Source: Adiantum capillus-veneris
Lineage: Eukaryota; Streptophyta; Polypodiopsida; Polypodiales; Pteridaceae
NCBI GenBank assembly: GCA_014529385.2
Contig: CM043971.1
Coordinates: 33,375,709-33,439,708 of the forward strand
Direction: 5' to 3'
Length of the DNA stretch: 64,000 nt
Made by a program: the position numbers and the translations under genes. The notes under the pieces were generated by a model that was not told the DNA's origin, did no database searches, and was given only the letters and a program-made list of their open reading frames with translations. Shown in pieces: positions 21,716 to 33,454 of this stretch. The stretch's first letter is position 1, and each line of letters begins with the position of its first letter.

Positions 21716-24700
21716 ATGGCACGTACTGGCAGCTCTTCTAAGTTCGTTCCTGTGAATCTCAACAACTCTTATGGACAAACTCTCCCTCTGTCAAATGGTA
21801 CCTCCGCTTCAACTGGATTGGGCCGATCACGGAGTTTCAGCAACAGCTATGGTGGCATGGTCTCACTCTCACGTCCTTCCAGGGTTTCATCTACTTCAGC
21901 ATCATCATCGGCTACTGTATCAAGGACTTCAAAGCTTGCTGTGCCACGCCCTGTGAACTTGCCCTCATTGCGACGAGAACACTCAGGTAATGATCCAACC
22001 ATTGCCCTTGTTGGAAGCCTTGGATCTTCGGGCTGGAACAAGCAGAATGGAGATGATAGTGCAGATGTAACTGCTTCAAGATCTGACGTTCTTAAAGGGG
22101 ATGCAGCATCATGGGGCAATCGAGCTTCTGCTTCAGATGGGGCGTCACAGGCTCCAGAAAGAAGGTTACTTTCGGGAGGCAGGCAATCTACTTATAGTCC
22201 CCCAGGTGTTGGGGAGGCACCAATATATGGTGTTCCTGCTGCACCTGCGCCAGTTGCGAAAGCAGTCGTTTTTAGAGGTGAAGATTTTCCCACTCTTCAA
22301 GCTGCCGCTGCTCCTTCATCTCCTTCTCTACCTCCTCCATCACGCGCCAGAGATTCGCAACAAAATCAGCGGGACAAGCACCCTGCGTCTATGTACGAGG
22401 ACAATATTCCCCAGCAGAAGGAACCTTTTCCAGGAGATGATCATCGGCAATCAAATCGTTTCCTTGACAGACAGTTTCAGCCTGCTCAGCCTATACGGAT
22501 TCATGCAAGGTCAACTTTTTTGGATCAGGCTGATGATGATGATGTTGCTAGGGGTAGTGCCTATCCTCGGGGACCTTCTCCTTTGGTAAAATTGACTCAC
22601 ACTTCCAATTGGGCAGATGATGAGAGGGAGACACTTTCAAGTGTTCGAACACAGGAAAGTGCGCAACAGAGTCAGTGGGGTGAAAGAAATGATGGGTTCC
22701 AGATGGCAGGTAACTGGTCTTCGAATCGCAATTCTGACATTGATTATAGGCGTCCCACATCAAGACCAGGTTATTCAGGCAGGAACGAGCCCGATTTCTC
22801 AAGCCTTACAATGCCTGCATCAAAATTTGTCTATGTGAAGGATGGGGATTTAAGGAGAGATCATATGGATGGAGGTAGGTTTGAGAATCATTCAAGGGGA
22901 GATCTTGAGAGATTGAGCAACAATCTTGGAAGAAATGACACTCTGAAGAGGGGCTGGAGCTTTCCTGCAGTGGATTTAAATCTGAATAGAGATGCGAGAT
23001 ATGCGAGTCCAAACATTAGGGTAGATCAAGATGGTTACTCTAACGGGAGGGCATATTTTCGAGAAGGGAACAATGCAAGACACGATGTTGCTGGGCGGGA
23101 CATTTTCTCTCAAGATGTGAGACCAGGATCACATCATGATGGAGGGCAGTGGAATGATTCTAAGTTTGGAAAAGATGTTTTTCTTGGCAGGCAAGGATTT
23201 CCAGGAAGTGTCCCGGCTTCAGGGCAAAGGTTGGCAAGAGGAACTGGTTTTTCATTTAGTGGATCTGATGTGAAAAATCAGTCTGGAATGGACTATAAAA
23301 GGGAGAAAAGAGTTTCAGGATTTTATGGCCAGGTACACAATGAGGATCCTTTTCTAGGAGATGGTATCAGCAATCAGTCTGCTGGATTCTTTGTTCCACA
23401 GTCAAAAACAAAGAAGGAATCTTTGAATGCTGATGAATATCGAGACCCTGCTAGGGAGTCCTTTGAGGCAGAGCTAGAGAGGGTAGAGAAGATGTTGGAG
23501 CAGGAACGTCAAAGGGCAGTTGAAGAACGAGAGAGGGCCGTTGAGCTTGCAAGAAAGGAGCAGGAAGAACAAGAGAGGATTGCCAGAGAAGAGGAGGAGT
23601 TGCGGCTCAAGCTTGAAGAAGAGGCTAGAGAAACTGCCTACAGAGCACAGAAAGAAGCAGAAGAGGCAGCGAGAAAGGTCGAAGAAGCAAGAAGGGCCAG
23701 GGAAGAAGAGAAGCATATGGCTGAAATAGAGGAGGAAAGGAGAAAGGATGCTGCCAAGAGGAAGCTTTTGGAGCTTGAAGAGCGCATGGCAAAACGAGAA
23801 TTGGAGAAAAGGCAAGAGGAGGTTTTACAGAAGGAGAGAGGCTCTACTATGAGGACAGCATCAAAAGATGTCGGCATGGATAGTCAGAAAGGTGGGCTAA
23901 GAAAGAATGAAACAAACAGGGACCATCATTGGAAATCATTATCTTCTCCTGGCAGCCTGGACGAAGACTCTGACCAGGTTCTGTTGAAATCACCTGTTTC
24001 AGGAAACACCCCCCTGCCGAGCATTTTAAGGTCTCCTCGAGTGTCACCTATAGTGAAAGAAGAGAATGGACTCCCATCAGAAGGCGCGAGGGTTACTCAG
24101 ACATGGAAAAGAGATGCTTCAGTTAGTGGACATGAGCCACGATCAGCCCAAAAAGGTCCACCGAAGTTTCTGCAATTGCGAACTGATCGTTCTCTGCAGG
24201 ATAGTGAAGAGCAACAGCGGGGACCCCTTCTCAGAAATTTCAGTGTACAGAAAAGTCCAATGAGACCAAAGGAGAGCAGGGCACTTGATGACTCAGATGA
24301 AAGAGACTGGTGGGTTAGAGATACTAACAGGTCTCTTCCAACCTATCCTCAGAATTCTGATCTTTCCGAATACCCTCCATATGGACGTATTCGCCAGTCT
24401 CTCCCAAAACAACCGAGGGTGCTTCCTCCACCTCCAGGAAGTGCAATGTTGCGTAAGCAAGCTTTTGAGGCGGATGAAATCCAGTCTGGAGGTTCTGTGG
24501 GTGGCACAGAGTACGCTGAGGGGCCTCCTCCATTGAATGAGGAAAACCGGCACCTACCAGGAGATGAATGCGCTGGGCCAGTTACAGTTAATCAGGATGC
24601 TTCGGCATATCTTTGTGAGCCATTTGAGGCTGTTCCATCTGAAGAGGTTGTGCTATCTGATGCTGGCTCTCAGTTTTCTGATGATACCATTGAAGATGTG

Positions 24701-26728
24701 GTGGTTCAACCTGAACAGGAGGAGGAGCAAGAGCCACATTCAGATGTTGTTTCTGAGACTTACACAGACAGAGAAGTTGATGAAATATCTGATCTCACGG
24801 AGGCCCAAGAAAGTTCGGAAGATGGTGAATCTCAGAAGCCAGTCGATTGGGAAATCTGCCAGGAAGACCAGAATCAGGAATGTGTTGTTGAGTGTCATGA
24901 GGAAGCAAGAACAGAAGTACAGAGATCTCCTCAAGGGCAGGCCGATGTCGAGAGAGATTGTCTTATAATGCGCTCTGAGATTAAGGATGAAGATGTGGAC
25001 CAGCACATTGCACAGACTGCTGATAGCAGCTGCTTGGTAGAAGATGCTGCAAGTGCCAACTTGGAAGGGCCCCTACAGGAGGTATGTATCTCAGAACAGG
25101 TGGAGAAACAGACGGCAGTGTTGAATGCGGAGTTGCATAATGGAGAAGCAGCAGTAAGAAAGGCAGACGAGTTCATTTCAGAGAAGACAGTACAAGACCA
25201 AGAGATGCATTCTTTCCTTAATCAAGCCCCTTTTCTACCTGTTGGTTCAAGTGATGCACAAATAAGACATTTGGAAGGTTTGAGTTCACGACAATCTTTA
25301 GTGCAACAATTCCAGCAGCCCTTCTCCTTCATGGCTGTCCCCCTTCCTCAATCAGGCTCACTTAATCACGTAGGTGCTAGTCTACCAGCATTGCCATCTG
25401 TACACACCATTCCAAATCAACAGGATCTTCCCTTCCATGTGCAACTAGGTTTACTACCAAGTGTGCCGCTTTTGCCCAATGCGATTCAAATCGGTTCAAT
25501 ACAGATGCCTCTACATATTCATCCTCAAATCCCTCAGCTCACTCACCTACATGGTCATCAACCTGCTTCTATTTTTCAATTTGGGCAGATAGGCCCATCT
25601 CTTGCTATAAGTCAGGCGTTATCTATGACACAAATGGCTCCCTCCCCTGTGCAGGTGCTCAGTGCACCAGGGCAAACCATTTCAACACAGCATAGTCCAT
25701 TGCACGCTGAAGTAGTTGTTGCAGCAGGTATGAACATCAATTCTGCAGATTGCACTGGGCGGGGAAGCCTTGAAGACGTTGCTTCTGTGGAAGGTACACC
25801 AACTGCATCCACAGGTCATGACTCGGCACTGAAGGATCATGCGCAAATTGCTGAGGTGGCATCAGGAAAGAGGATTGGCTCCACAATTACAGCTGAAAGA
25901 GAAACCGAGCTTTCTCTTGTGGAGTCAGAAGTGGAAAATGCTGCCACTGACTCAGCTTCAAAGCTCGATGCTCAGACTGGTGAAAAGATGAGGGCAAATG
26001 ATAAGTTTGAGTCAACTTGGGTAGGTGATAGTGGTGAGCCTGATAATAATGCAAGGCCTTCTGGCAGGCATTTACGTGGTGGACGTAGGAGGAGTAATCC
26101 TCGATATCAAGGAATATTGGGACGAGGTCGAGGAAGATTCCCTGGTCGTGGTGGGCACCACTATCCCTATCAGGCCTCCCAGGTGGCAGTGGAAAGTTGG
26201 CCTGAAGGGGGAGCAAAAAGATTTTCTCGGGGAAGAATGTATCGAAGGAATTACCGTCGAGCTGAATACAGAGTGCGAGAACCTGCACCGCTTTTTGATT
26301 CAGAGACAGCAGTGTCAGATTCCTTATCAGGTCCATTTCCGAGTATTAATGATGCTAAAGATGGTGTGGGATACCGATATATTAAAAGGGGTTCAGGAGG
26401 TCACAATTCAAATGGTGGTGATGCGAATGGGCCGTCAGTTGGGGCTGTCCCTCTCACTTCACCACAGGTTACTGCAAATCCACCACCTGTTAATCAAAGT
26501 GTGGCTGCAACAATGAGTAAATCAAAGAGTCTTTTGAAAAAGTATGAAGTAGAGAATGCTGAAGATGCACCGTTTCGAACTGGTGTAGTTCGTGTCTTTG
26601 AGCAGCCTGGAATAGAGACCCCTAACGATAAAGATGATTTCATCAAGGTGAGGTCCAAGCGCCAATTGCTACGTGAGTTGCGGGAGCAGCGTGAGAAGGA
26701 GAATAAATCAAAGACTCAGGATGTAGGG
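21716..26728 (+). CDS. MOS1: MOS1-like exon 1 (giant coding exon)
   Basis: It encodes 1671 residues in one uninterrupted exon: BAT2-N region, Gln/Ser/Pro-rich spacer, coiled coil, acidic segment (about 950-1100), hydrophobic Pro/Leu-rich segment (about 1210-1330) and RGG box. The donor after GGG at 26728 reads GTATGA. Reading through would stop within two codons, at 26732-26734. Confidence 0.88.
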
Positions 26729-29180
26729 GTATGACTTGCTTTTTCCTTTTTCAAGGAACAGTCCTAATTCTTATTTCTAGCTAGCCTTCTGATGCCTTGC
26801 TTTGTCGGTCTTGATTTTTGGATTCTTCTTTACAGTCAAAAGATCTGGCTGGCAAGAAGCAGCAAAGATCATCTGCAAAGATTGGTGTAAGCAGTGGAAT
26901 GTCTGCAACAAATTCGAGCAAGAATATTGTGAAAAGGCGGTCTACTCGTAGCGATGGGAAATCAAGTATGCCAGGCTTTTCAACTGTAACAACAGCCATC
27001 TCATCAGCAACCTCAGCAAAGAGGAGCTTGACGCCATCGAAGTAAGTATAATCGGTTTGGCGTTAGGTTAAGTTATTTTCAGTCAATTTTGTTGTGCTAA
27101 TGTTCTGTTCTATGTGTGTTATACGAAGGGGGGCCCGAGCTACATCAGCTTCTAAGACTCACACAGTGGAGCCTGAAAGCATCACAGGTTATGGAGATGA
27201 TAATCATGCAAGCGAGCATTCAACCATGGCTGCATGGGGTGGGCAGCGGTCTAACCAAGAAGTAACGTTTCTTACAACTTTCAATGGGGATGGGAGAAAC
27301 AGGTTTTTATTTGCCTACTTATATTTTTTTCTTGCCATACCTTGTTCATCTTCATTGTCTCTGTGGTAGGTTGTCAGCTTGACACAAATTCAGCTTGAAG
27401 AGGCTATGAAACCATTTAGACTGGATGGGCCATTTTCAGAGTCAGTGCGCAGTCCTGAAAAGGCCATTTCGTCTCTGGATGCAGTTTTACCTTGTTCATC
27501 TTCATTGTCTGCTGAGAAAACAGTCACATCAATGAAGGCATCAGGGCCCCTAAGCTCCTTATTAGCTGGAGAGAAAATCCAGTTTGGTAGGTCTATGCAC
27601 TTTATGGTTTCTATATATCTGTAGCTAGACACGTACTCAAATAGAAATCTTTGCTGTTTGATGTCTCACTAGATCTCTAGATGGAGACAAGACGGTGTAA
27701 GCTTACTATGCTGTATGTGTTTGGGTTTCCTACTTAATATATCAATGCATGGTGTTTAAGTGTGTATGTACACACAATTATTGACTTGTCTGTATGCATG
27801 TGTATGTATATGAGAGTAGTTCTAGTAATATATGCGTGGCCCTCTCTCTAAATGTACACAGACATACGTATGCACATACTAAGAAGTTGCACACACAAGC
27901 GTAAATGCTTTTATTAACAACAGGCAGCATCAGCATATACGTGCCTGCGACATATGTGCACGCATGCATAGATAATTGTCTGTATGTATGTGAGCACTGC
28001 ATACATGTAACTTGGTTTTATGTTCCCAGGTGCAGTGACTTCCCCAACTCTCATCCCTCCAGATAATTATTCTCCAACTCGAGTGTCTGCTGCAAGAACA
28101 GGATCTCCTATCGATTTTGGATCAGATCCACCTCACATATCCAGCCACGCAAATGGTTTTGTGACTGGTTTCTTAGACTCACATCTGGATGCAACTTACT
28201 CACTGAAAGGTGATTCTGGAAGAAAAGATGATGGTTTTGAAGTAAAAGTTGTCGATTTAGAAGCAGAAGCTGCAGCTGAAGCTGCAGCTTCTGCAGTCGT
28301 AGCTGCTGCCATCAACAGTGACGATTTGATTGATAGTCATTCTCATAGAAGAGTTTCGGAGATGCATGTTGGCTGCAATTCAATAACTTCTGGTAAGGAC
28401 GTGTTTTTTGGATCAGTTTTTTGGATGGTTCACTTGAACAATTAATCAAAGGCTGACATACTGTATGTTCTGGAAATTTGTGAAGGTTCATCAGCTGCAA
28501 ATGCTCAGATGCAGAATAATTGTGCCTCGGACAATCCTATTGCTGTAGCTCTTCCAGCTGATCTCTCAGTTGAAACTCCTCCAAGTTTATTTCAAGCGTC
28601 TTCAATGACCCTTCCGAACTCCTCAGGAGTAGTGTTACAGTCGATGCAAGGTGGAGCTCCAACTTTTCCATGCTTAGAAATCAATTCTCTGATTGGAGGA
28701 TCAGTTTTTAATTTTGGCCCTCGTGAAGATGCATCTATGGCCTCGATGGAGCCTGGACTTTCAGGATGGCAGCAAAGGCATGTGGGTGCTCCGGATTCCT
28801 ATTATGGAGGGCCACCGTTTCTGAGTCCAGCAGGACTGTCTAGCATCCAAGGGCACCCTCACATGTTGGTCTACACCAATCCATATACACCAGTGGGGCA
28901 ATTTGGGCAGCTTGGTGTGAGCTTCATGGGAGCTGCCTATCATCCTTCTGGCAAGCAACCTGACTGGACTCATGTACCAATACCAACAGCATCTTCAGGG
29001 GCCCTAGCAGTGAATGATGGTGATTTAAGTGCTGGATCAAATGGGTTGATGGCTTCCCAGCACCATAATGGGGCATCCAGCTTGATTCAAACTCAGCGAA
29101 ATACAATTGCTGGGTCCTCTGTGATGTCAATTTCTACTGCTCCAAATTTATTTGATACAGGTTTTACTGCTCCTTTTCAG
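21716..29180 (+). CDS. MOS1: MOS1-like protein (BAT2-N / PRRC2-like), 3' part not in view
   Basis: Six joined coding exons: 21716-26728, 26836-27041, 27129-27302, 27378-27586, 28030-28392 and 28486-29180. They give an open frame of 2220 codons with GT-AG introns and matching phases. The N-terminus has the plant BAT2-N signature (SKLAVPRPVNLPSLRREHSG; FRGEDFPTLQAA at about 185). Residues about 580-715 form a long Glu/Arg coiled coil beginning ESFEAELERVEKMLEQERQR, as in Arabidopsis MODIFIER OF SNC1. Near 1450-1490 is an Arg/Gly-rich stretch (RGGRRR, GRGRGRFPGRGG). Arabidopsis MOS1 is a nuclear regulator promoting expression of the immune receptor gene SNC1; the same role here is inference. The ATG at 21716 follows an in-frame stop at 21692 and has G at +4. 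Exon 6 ends PFQ at a donor site with no stop, so more exons must follow or the gene is truncated. Confidence 0.85.
26836..27041 (+). CDS. MOS1: MOS1-like exon 2
   Basis: The acceptor is TTCTTTACAG ending at 26835 and the donor GTAAGT begins at 27042. It encodes a Ser/Lys-rich basic segment (SKDLAGKKQQRSSAKIGVSS and onwards). Exon length 206 leaves two bases of a codon, completed by exon 3. Confidence 0.8.
27129..27302 (+). CDS. MOS1: MOS1-like exon 3
   Basis: The acceptor is ATACGAAG ending at 27128, and the donor after AACAG reads GTTTTT at 27303. It encodes GARATSASKTHTVEPESITG and onwards to NGDGRN. The acceptor has a weak pyrimidine tract, so the boundary is less certain than the others. 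Confidence 0.65.
27378..27586 (+). CDS. MOS1: MOS1-like exon 4
   Basis: The acceptor GGTTGTCAG ends at 27377. Using the earlier AG at 27369 would meet a stop at once, which is why the later one is chosen. The donor is GTAGGT at 27587. It encodes SLTQIQLEEAMKPFRLDGPF and onwards. Confidence 0.72.
28030..28392 (+). CDS. MOS1: MOS1-like exon 5
   Basis: The acceptor TATGTTCCCAG ends at 28029 and the donor GTAAGG begins at 28393. It encodes GAVTSPTLIPPDNYSPTRVS and later an Ala/Glu-rich helix (EAEAAAEAAASAVVAAAINS). Confidence 0.8.
28486..29180 (+). CDS. MOS1: MOS1-like exon 6 (last visible)
   Basis: The acceptor TTGTGAAG ends at 28485, and the donor after CCTTTTCAG reads GTATTG at 29181. It encodes a Gly/Pro/Ser-rich region with aromatic residues (YYGGPPFLSPAGLSSIQGHP, LVYTNPYTPVGQFGQLGVSF). 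Readthrough gives a stop four codons later. I found no further exon with a matching splice site before the G2 LTR at 31369. Confidence 0.78.
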
Positions 29181-30921
29181 GTATTGTCTCTTTAGGTCTT
29201 CGATTTCCACGCTCCCATTTTTTGGGGATTAGCTCTTAGCTAGGCATTATTATGGTTTAGCCTGCCTTGCATCTCTAGACCATGGAATGGGGTCTGGTAA
29301 CTGGTAAAAGTTAGGGAAGGAGGCGAGTGTAGAAAACAGCAAAAAAAGCGTATTTTTGAAAACTATATGTATGCCTCATCAGGCTAAAACCTAACTAGAT
29401 AGGGGGATTAAGATGATGCTCTTGAAGTGTTCCCTTTACGAGAAGGCAGTATTTGAATCTCAACTTTTTAGAGACTTAGTGGCCATAGCTATCACCAAGC
29501 TCTTGTACCGATTCCTCCAAATACTTGTCGGCCGTAGAGCAATCTTTTTGTGTCATACCCAATTCAGTGAAGGGATATGCGGCCATTTGCAAAGCATGTA
29601 CAAGTTAGCACTCACTAAAACTAAATCATTGGCCTTGTGCACCCCCGAGAGGATTCTTATTTGTAGAGGCAATGTGATTGTAGACACTTCAGAATTGCTT
29701 GGACCAAAGTGGCTCCAAGCGCACCCAATGCATAGTCCCCGAATCTCGGAGTGATCCACCTGTGCATCTACACATTTGAATGCAAAGTTTCCCACAAACG
29801 TGCTTGCAAGCCTCTGCAAGCGTTTGCGCAAACTTGTCTGTATTTTAGGCCGACATTTCTTGTTTGAACTTTGAGCAATGAGCTATGAACTTTAAGTTTT
29901 CCATATTGTTCTCATGTATTAACTTTCAAGCTTTTCCAGCCTTATTGTATATGCTTAAAATTTAAGTTCCCAAGTGTAATGTTTAGCTCTTGATTATGGA
30001 CGCCCACCATGAATGCCAGCTCACCCACCCTTGATGCGTTCTTTTGCAAACTCGGCATTCTTGAATTCAAATACTCAAATGCAATGAATGCTTGCAACTA
30101 TGAGGAGTGTTGGAGGAGCCCTTCCATTGTGTCATAGAGAGAGAACTAATCTCTAACCTTTTACCGCGTGGAAGGATCAAATGCAAGGTGCTCCAGGACC
30201 ATGTGCCATCTGGACCATGTGCCATCTGTTGGTCTTCTCCCCTCGTTTACTTTACGGTTACCTTTGTACCTTGAGGTCGAGCAAGTAAGCTGCTATATGT
30301 GGTTGGGAGGAGTAGTCATTCCACGTGGAGACATGCAAGGATTTCGTTTCCTTGTAGTTATCCTTTTTTGGCATAGTCTTCTCAATTGTCTGCTCCACAG
30401 TCATTCAATCCATGGCCTCGTAGACTTTGTTGGTGTAGATGTGCATGGGATCGATGATTCGTAGTAGGTGCTGTCACAATTTGATGATGAAGAAAAGAGG
30501 TGAGAATCGATCCGAACCAACACCAAAAAGCTGGAAAAGCAGCCAGTGATTTCCATCATAAGTTGTGCCGCGATTTGCCTTCAAAACACGTGTGAATGTT
30601 GGCGTAGCATATTGGAGCTTGTTGTGCGAAGTTTTCGAAAGTAATTGATTCTGAGTGCTTCTCTTGGCTGTTGTACCTGTGAATTAATCAATAAAGAAAT
30701 ACCGTAAGGGGTGCCTAGTTAGGGTCCATTGCTTTTCGGAGTGGAACTCTTCGCCACTTCGTGTCTGGTCTCAAGTGTGAAGGTCTCTTTCAATTTCAAA
30801 CAATTAGAAGTGCTAAAGTTGTTTGCACATGGCTCTGTGTGCCACGTGTACATACTTCATGGACTTCCAGAGCGAGTTTTCCACCTATCCCTAGATAGGA
30901 GTGTCTAGAATTCTAGGAGGA
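29181..30921. other. MOS1-like intron or 3' flank, no gene recognised
   Basis: About 1.7 kb with only short frames. A frame at 29413-29754 and its shadow on the other strand show no motif I recognise. If the MOS1-like gene continues, this is intronic. Confidence 0.4.
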
Positions 30922-31340
30922 TTAGTACCAGTCCATTAGATTAGGGTTTCCAGTTTTGAAACCTCTTGCATAAATTGGAATGCGGATGTAGGCACTTTTG
31001 CAATGTAAACATTGACCATACAAGTTCCTAGGTAGCCTTACAACAGAGAAGACCAGCCTTGGTGCTGACTCTACCTTGCGAGTAAGTATTACCACTCGAA
31101 TAGTCCCGTCGTGTAAACATTGCGGGTTAGGATGAAAGGTAAAGGTCCTTGGAGGTATTTTCAATGGTTCCATGTCGATGGAAGTAGATGCACGCTACTT
31201 GCGAATGCGAATGCGAATGTGAATGCAAAAAAGGGTTAGGGATCCTTTCTCCAACTCTTTCCATATTTGTATACAAGGCAAGCAGATCTTGGTACTTAAG
31301 ATCTGGATCTGTGTATCTGATGCCGATCTCCATGATGGGT
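30922..31340 (-). pseudogene. relic sharing sequence with the interior of element H2
   Basis: Minus-strand frame 31333-31127 reads MEIGIRYTDPDLKYQDLLAL followed by YTNMERVGERIPNPF. The interior of H2 (about 59170-59310, plus strand) encodes NPDLEYQDLLALYVDMEGVG followed by DKIPNLF. Both are followed by a GCATTC hexamer run (31200-31230 and 59282-59307). The similarity continues through 30922-31130 in another frame. It is a diverged copy of the same retroelement leader or of a captured gene piece. No family was recognised. Confidence 0.55.
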
Positions 31341-31368
31341 TAGTTGATGCGGAAGCGTACTCCCTAAT

Positions 31369-31798
31369 TGTCACGTTTGTAACTTAACCACATTACAATA
31401 CTTACTCATTGATGCAGATACGCGAAGTGCCATGCCAAGGAGAACCCCTGTGCTTGGATGGTCACACCTCTTCGCCCAAGAGACGTGCCTCTTCGCCAAA
31501 AGCCACACTCCTTCGATTACTGGTCACACCCCTTCGCTCTACGGGTGCGACTCTTCGCCCAATGGTTACAACTCTTCGCCGAAAGGATGTCTTTACATCT
31601 ATAGTCATTTCTCTTCACCAACAGATGTGTCTTTTCATTTATATCTCTTCGTCTCCTATATAAGGAGCCCTTGTATCACACTATCAATCAATCAAACACA
31701 GAGTTTTCTAAGTCTTGTCTCGAGTACAGTTCAAGTTTCTTAAGTCTTAATCACGAGTTGAAGTACTTAATAAAGGATTAGTACCTAGAATCCTCATA
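31369..31798 (+). repeat. 5' LTR of G2
   Basis: It starts TGTCACGTTTG and ends CCTCATA; the 3' copy ends CCTCACA. It holds repeated CTTCGCC-type motifs and a TATA-like CCTATATAAGGAGCC near 31657. Confidence 0.9.
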
Positions 31799-31799
31799 G

Positions 31800-31811
31800 T
31801 GGTATCAGAGC
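31800..31811 (+). promoter_or_regulatory. primer binding site of G2, tRNA-iMet type
   Basis: TGGTATCAGAGC lies one base after the LTR, a perfect 12-base match to the 3' end complement of plant initiator-Met tRNA. Confidence 0.9.
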
Positions 31812-32474
31812 AAATTTTTATCCCGGGACCCGAAGGTTGTGAGCCTCTCACCTCGCCGCTACCCTCTCCCCCCCTTTCCGGAGTTGCATGGAAGCAGCAG
31901 AAAGATGGACAATATCAACTTCAGTATGAGGTAATCTTCTCTTCTACATATTTATAAAGTTAGGCAGAAGACAGAAGACAGAGTTGGGTGTTGCGGCATA
32001 CCGGCTGCACTTCTGGAGTAAGCCTATCCAGCAGGAAGTGACTCTTCTTGTGGATGAATTGTGACTTTCCCCATGAAGAGTCGCACCCCCCCCTTGCGCA
32101 TCTGATGCGAGCACGTGCATTCCGACCGTCCCTTCACCCGGAAACACACGCACTGCAGCCCACGCTGGCAGCGTTCGGCATTTTCCAACGCAGCGTATCA
32201 CTTTTACAGAGCCAGCGTTGGAGATTATTCAACTTGGCCACCCATTAAAATTTTAAGGGAATTGGCCGGCCGCCCAAAAAGTTTAAGTGGGCACCCATTG
32301 GGTACCAAACATTAAAAAAAAAAAGAATAGGCCACCAACGGCAGCCAGCAAAACAACCAGCGCAATGAGAATTCAGCAGGAGCGTGAGCGATTGCTGTCG
32401 CCCCCTCTTCTGTCAATTTTCCGCGCTACATAGTCTGGCCTTCGCCTGGTGCACGCGCGGGATTCTTCGCCATC

Positions 32475-32750
32475 ATGGCCGGCGATGCTTTCGATGTTCC
32501 AGTCCCCTATTTCTCGTACATAGACGAGATTTCCGACGCAATTTTGCTGGCGCACTCGTTCCCGGCACGCGAGTTAATTCTTATTTTCGATACTCCAGAG
32601 CCCGAACAATTGACCGTACCCGCACCAGAGGTCATTATTATTCCGGATTCTCCAGAACCCGTTCCAGAATCCGTCCCTGCACCTGTTCCCGTGCCACAGG
32701 CCGTGCCGGTCCAGCAGGAATATTTACTTTACGTCACCCACCGCCACTAG
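32475..32750 (+). CDS. G2 small Pro/Glu-rich ORF, possible gag remnant
   Basis: 91 codons from an ATG. The second half is a run of acidic and Pro-Val-Pro motifs (PAPEVIIIPDSPEPVPESVP). Nothing matches a gag core. Its position downstream of the primer site suggests the N-terminal part of a deleted gag, but the assignment is weak. Confidence 0.35.
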   Translation: MAGDAFDVPVPYFSYIDEISDAILLAHSFPARELILIFDTPEPEQLTVPAPEVIIIPDSPEPVPESVPAPVPVPQAVPVQQEYLLYVTHRH

Positions 32751-32984
32751 ACACAGTTCCAGACTTGGGTGGTGTGGCATATTTTTCTAACTCGTGAATC
32801 TCACCACCTTTAGCATTACGAGTTTCTCCTTGGGCGCTACCCCTATCTTGCCTACTCATTGGCAGAGTGCAAGTGGACGTTGTCAACAATATTATATCCC
32901 TCTAGTCCCTGGTACGTGTTCACAACGAGTTACGTATTCCGGAGTACATACCTCTGTCGCCCGTACCAGCAGAAACACCTGTTC

Positions 32985-33454
32985 TCATGCAAAATGATCG
33001 TGTCATTGCTTTTGATAGTTGAAAATTTTCAGCAGTACAAATGCGATACCCAGTATATAATAAGGAATTTTTGGCTATCGTACATGCTTACCGCACTTGG
33101 AAACATTACCTTCTTGGCGCGGATTCAGTGGTTAAAACAGATCATCAGTCTTTAACGTATATTTTTACTCAACGAGTGATGAATCCTTGTCAAGGAAGAT
33201 GGATTGAATTTTTGGCAAATTTTCACATGGTGATTCAGTATATGCCTGGTCTACAAAATGTGGTAGCAGATGCTTTGAGCCGCATGCCTCAAGCAACCAA
33301 TTTTGCCATAACAAATGTGCAGATGGAAATTCCTGCGTGTTTCAAGAATGAATATTTGACAGACAAAGACTTTGGAGATGTTTTCCGAGCCCTCAAATTT
33401 AAGCCCCACTCCGTCAGAGATGAATATGTTCGCAGCATATACAATAGTGGATGA
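32985..33454 (+). pseudogene. G2 RNase H remnant
   Basis: The frame opens with VLMQNDRVIAFDS and then an in-frame TGA. It continues from 33041 as RYPVYNKEFLAIVHAYRTWK, KTDHQSLTYIFTQ and MPGLQNVVADALSRMPQ, the gypsy RNase H signature ending. One nonsense codon is seen, and the upstream catalytic half is lost. Confidence 0.75.

Noticed and set aside
23474-26336. Minus-strand frames opposite MOS1 exon 1 (up to 149 codons)
   Set aside because: Shadows of the Glu/Arg-rich coding strand. No motif or splice logic supports them.
29413-29831. Possible gene from overlapping frames on both strands
   Set aside because: Neither strand shows a domain, codon bias or splice site consistent with the MOS1-like gene. 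Left unassigned.
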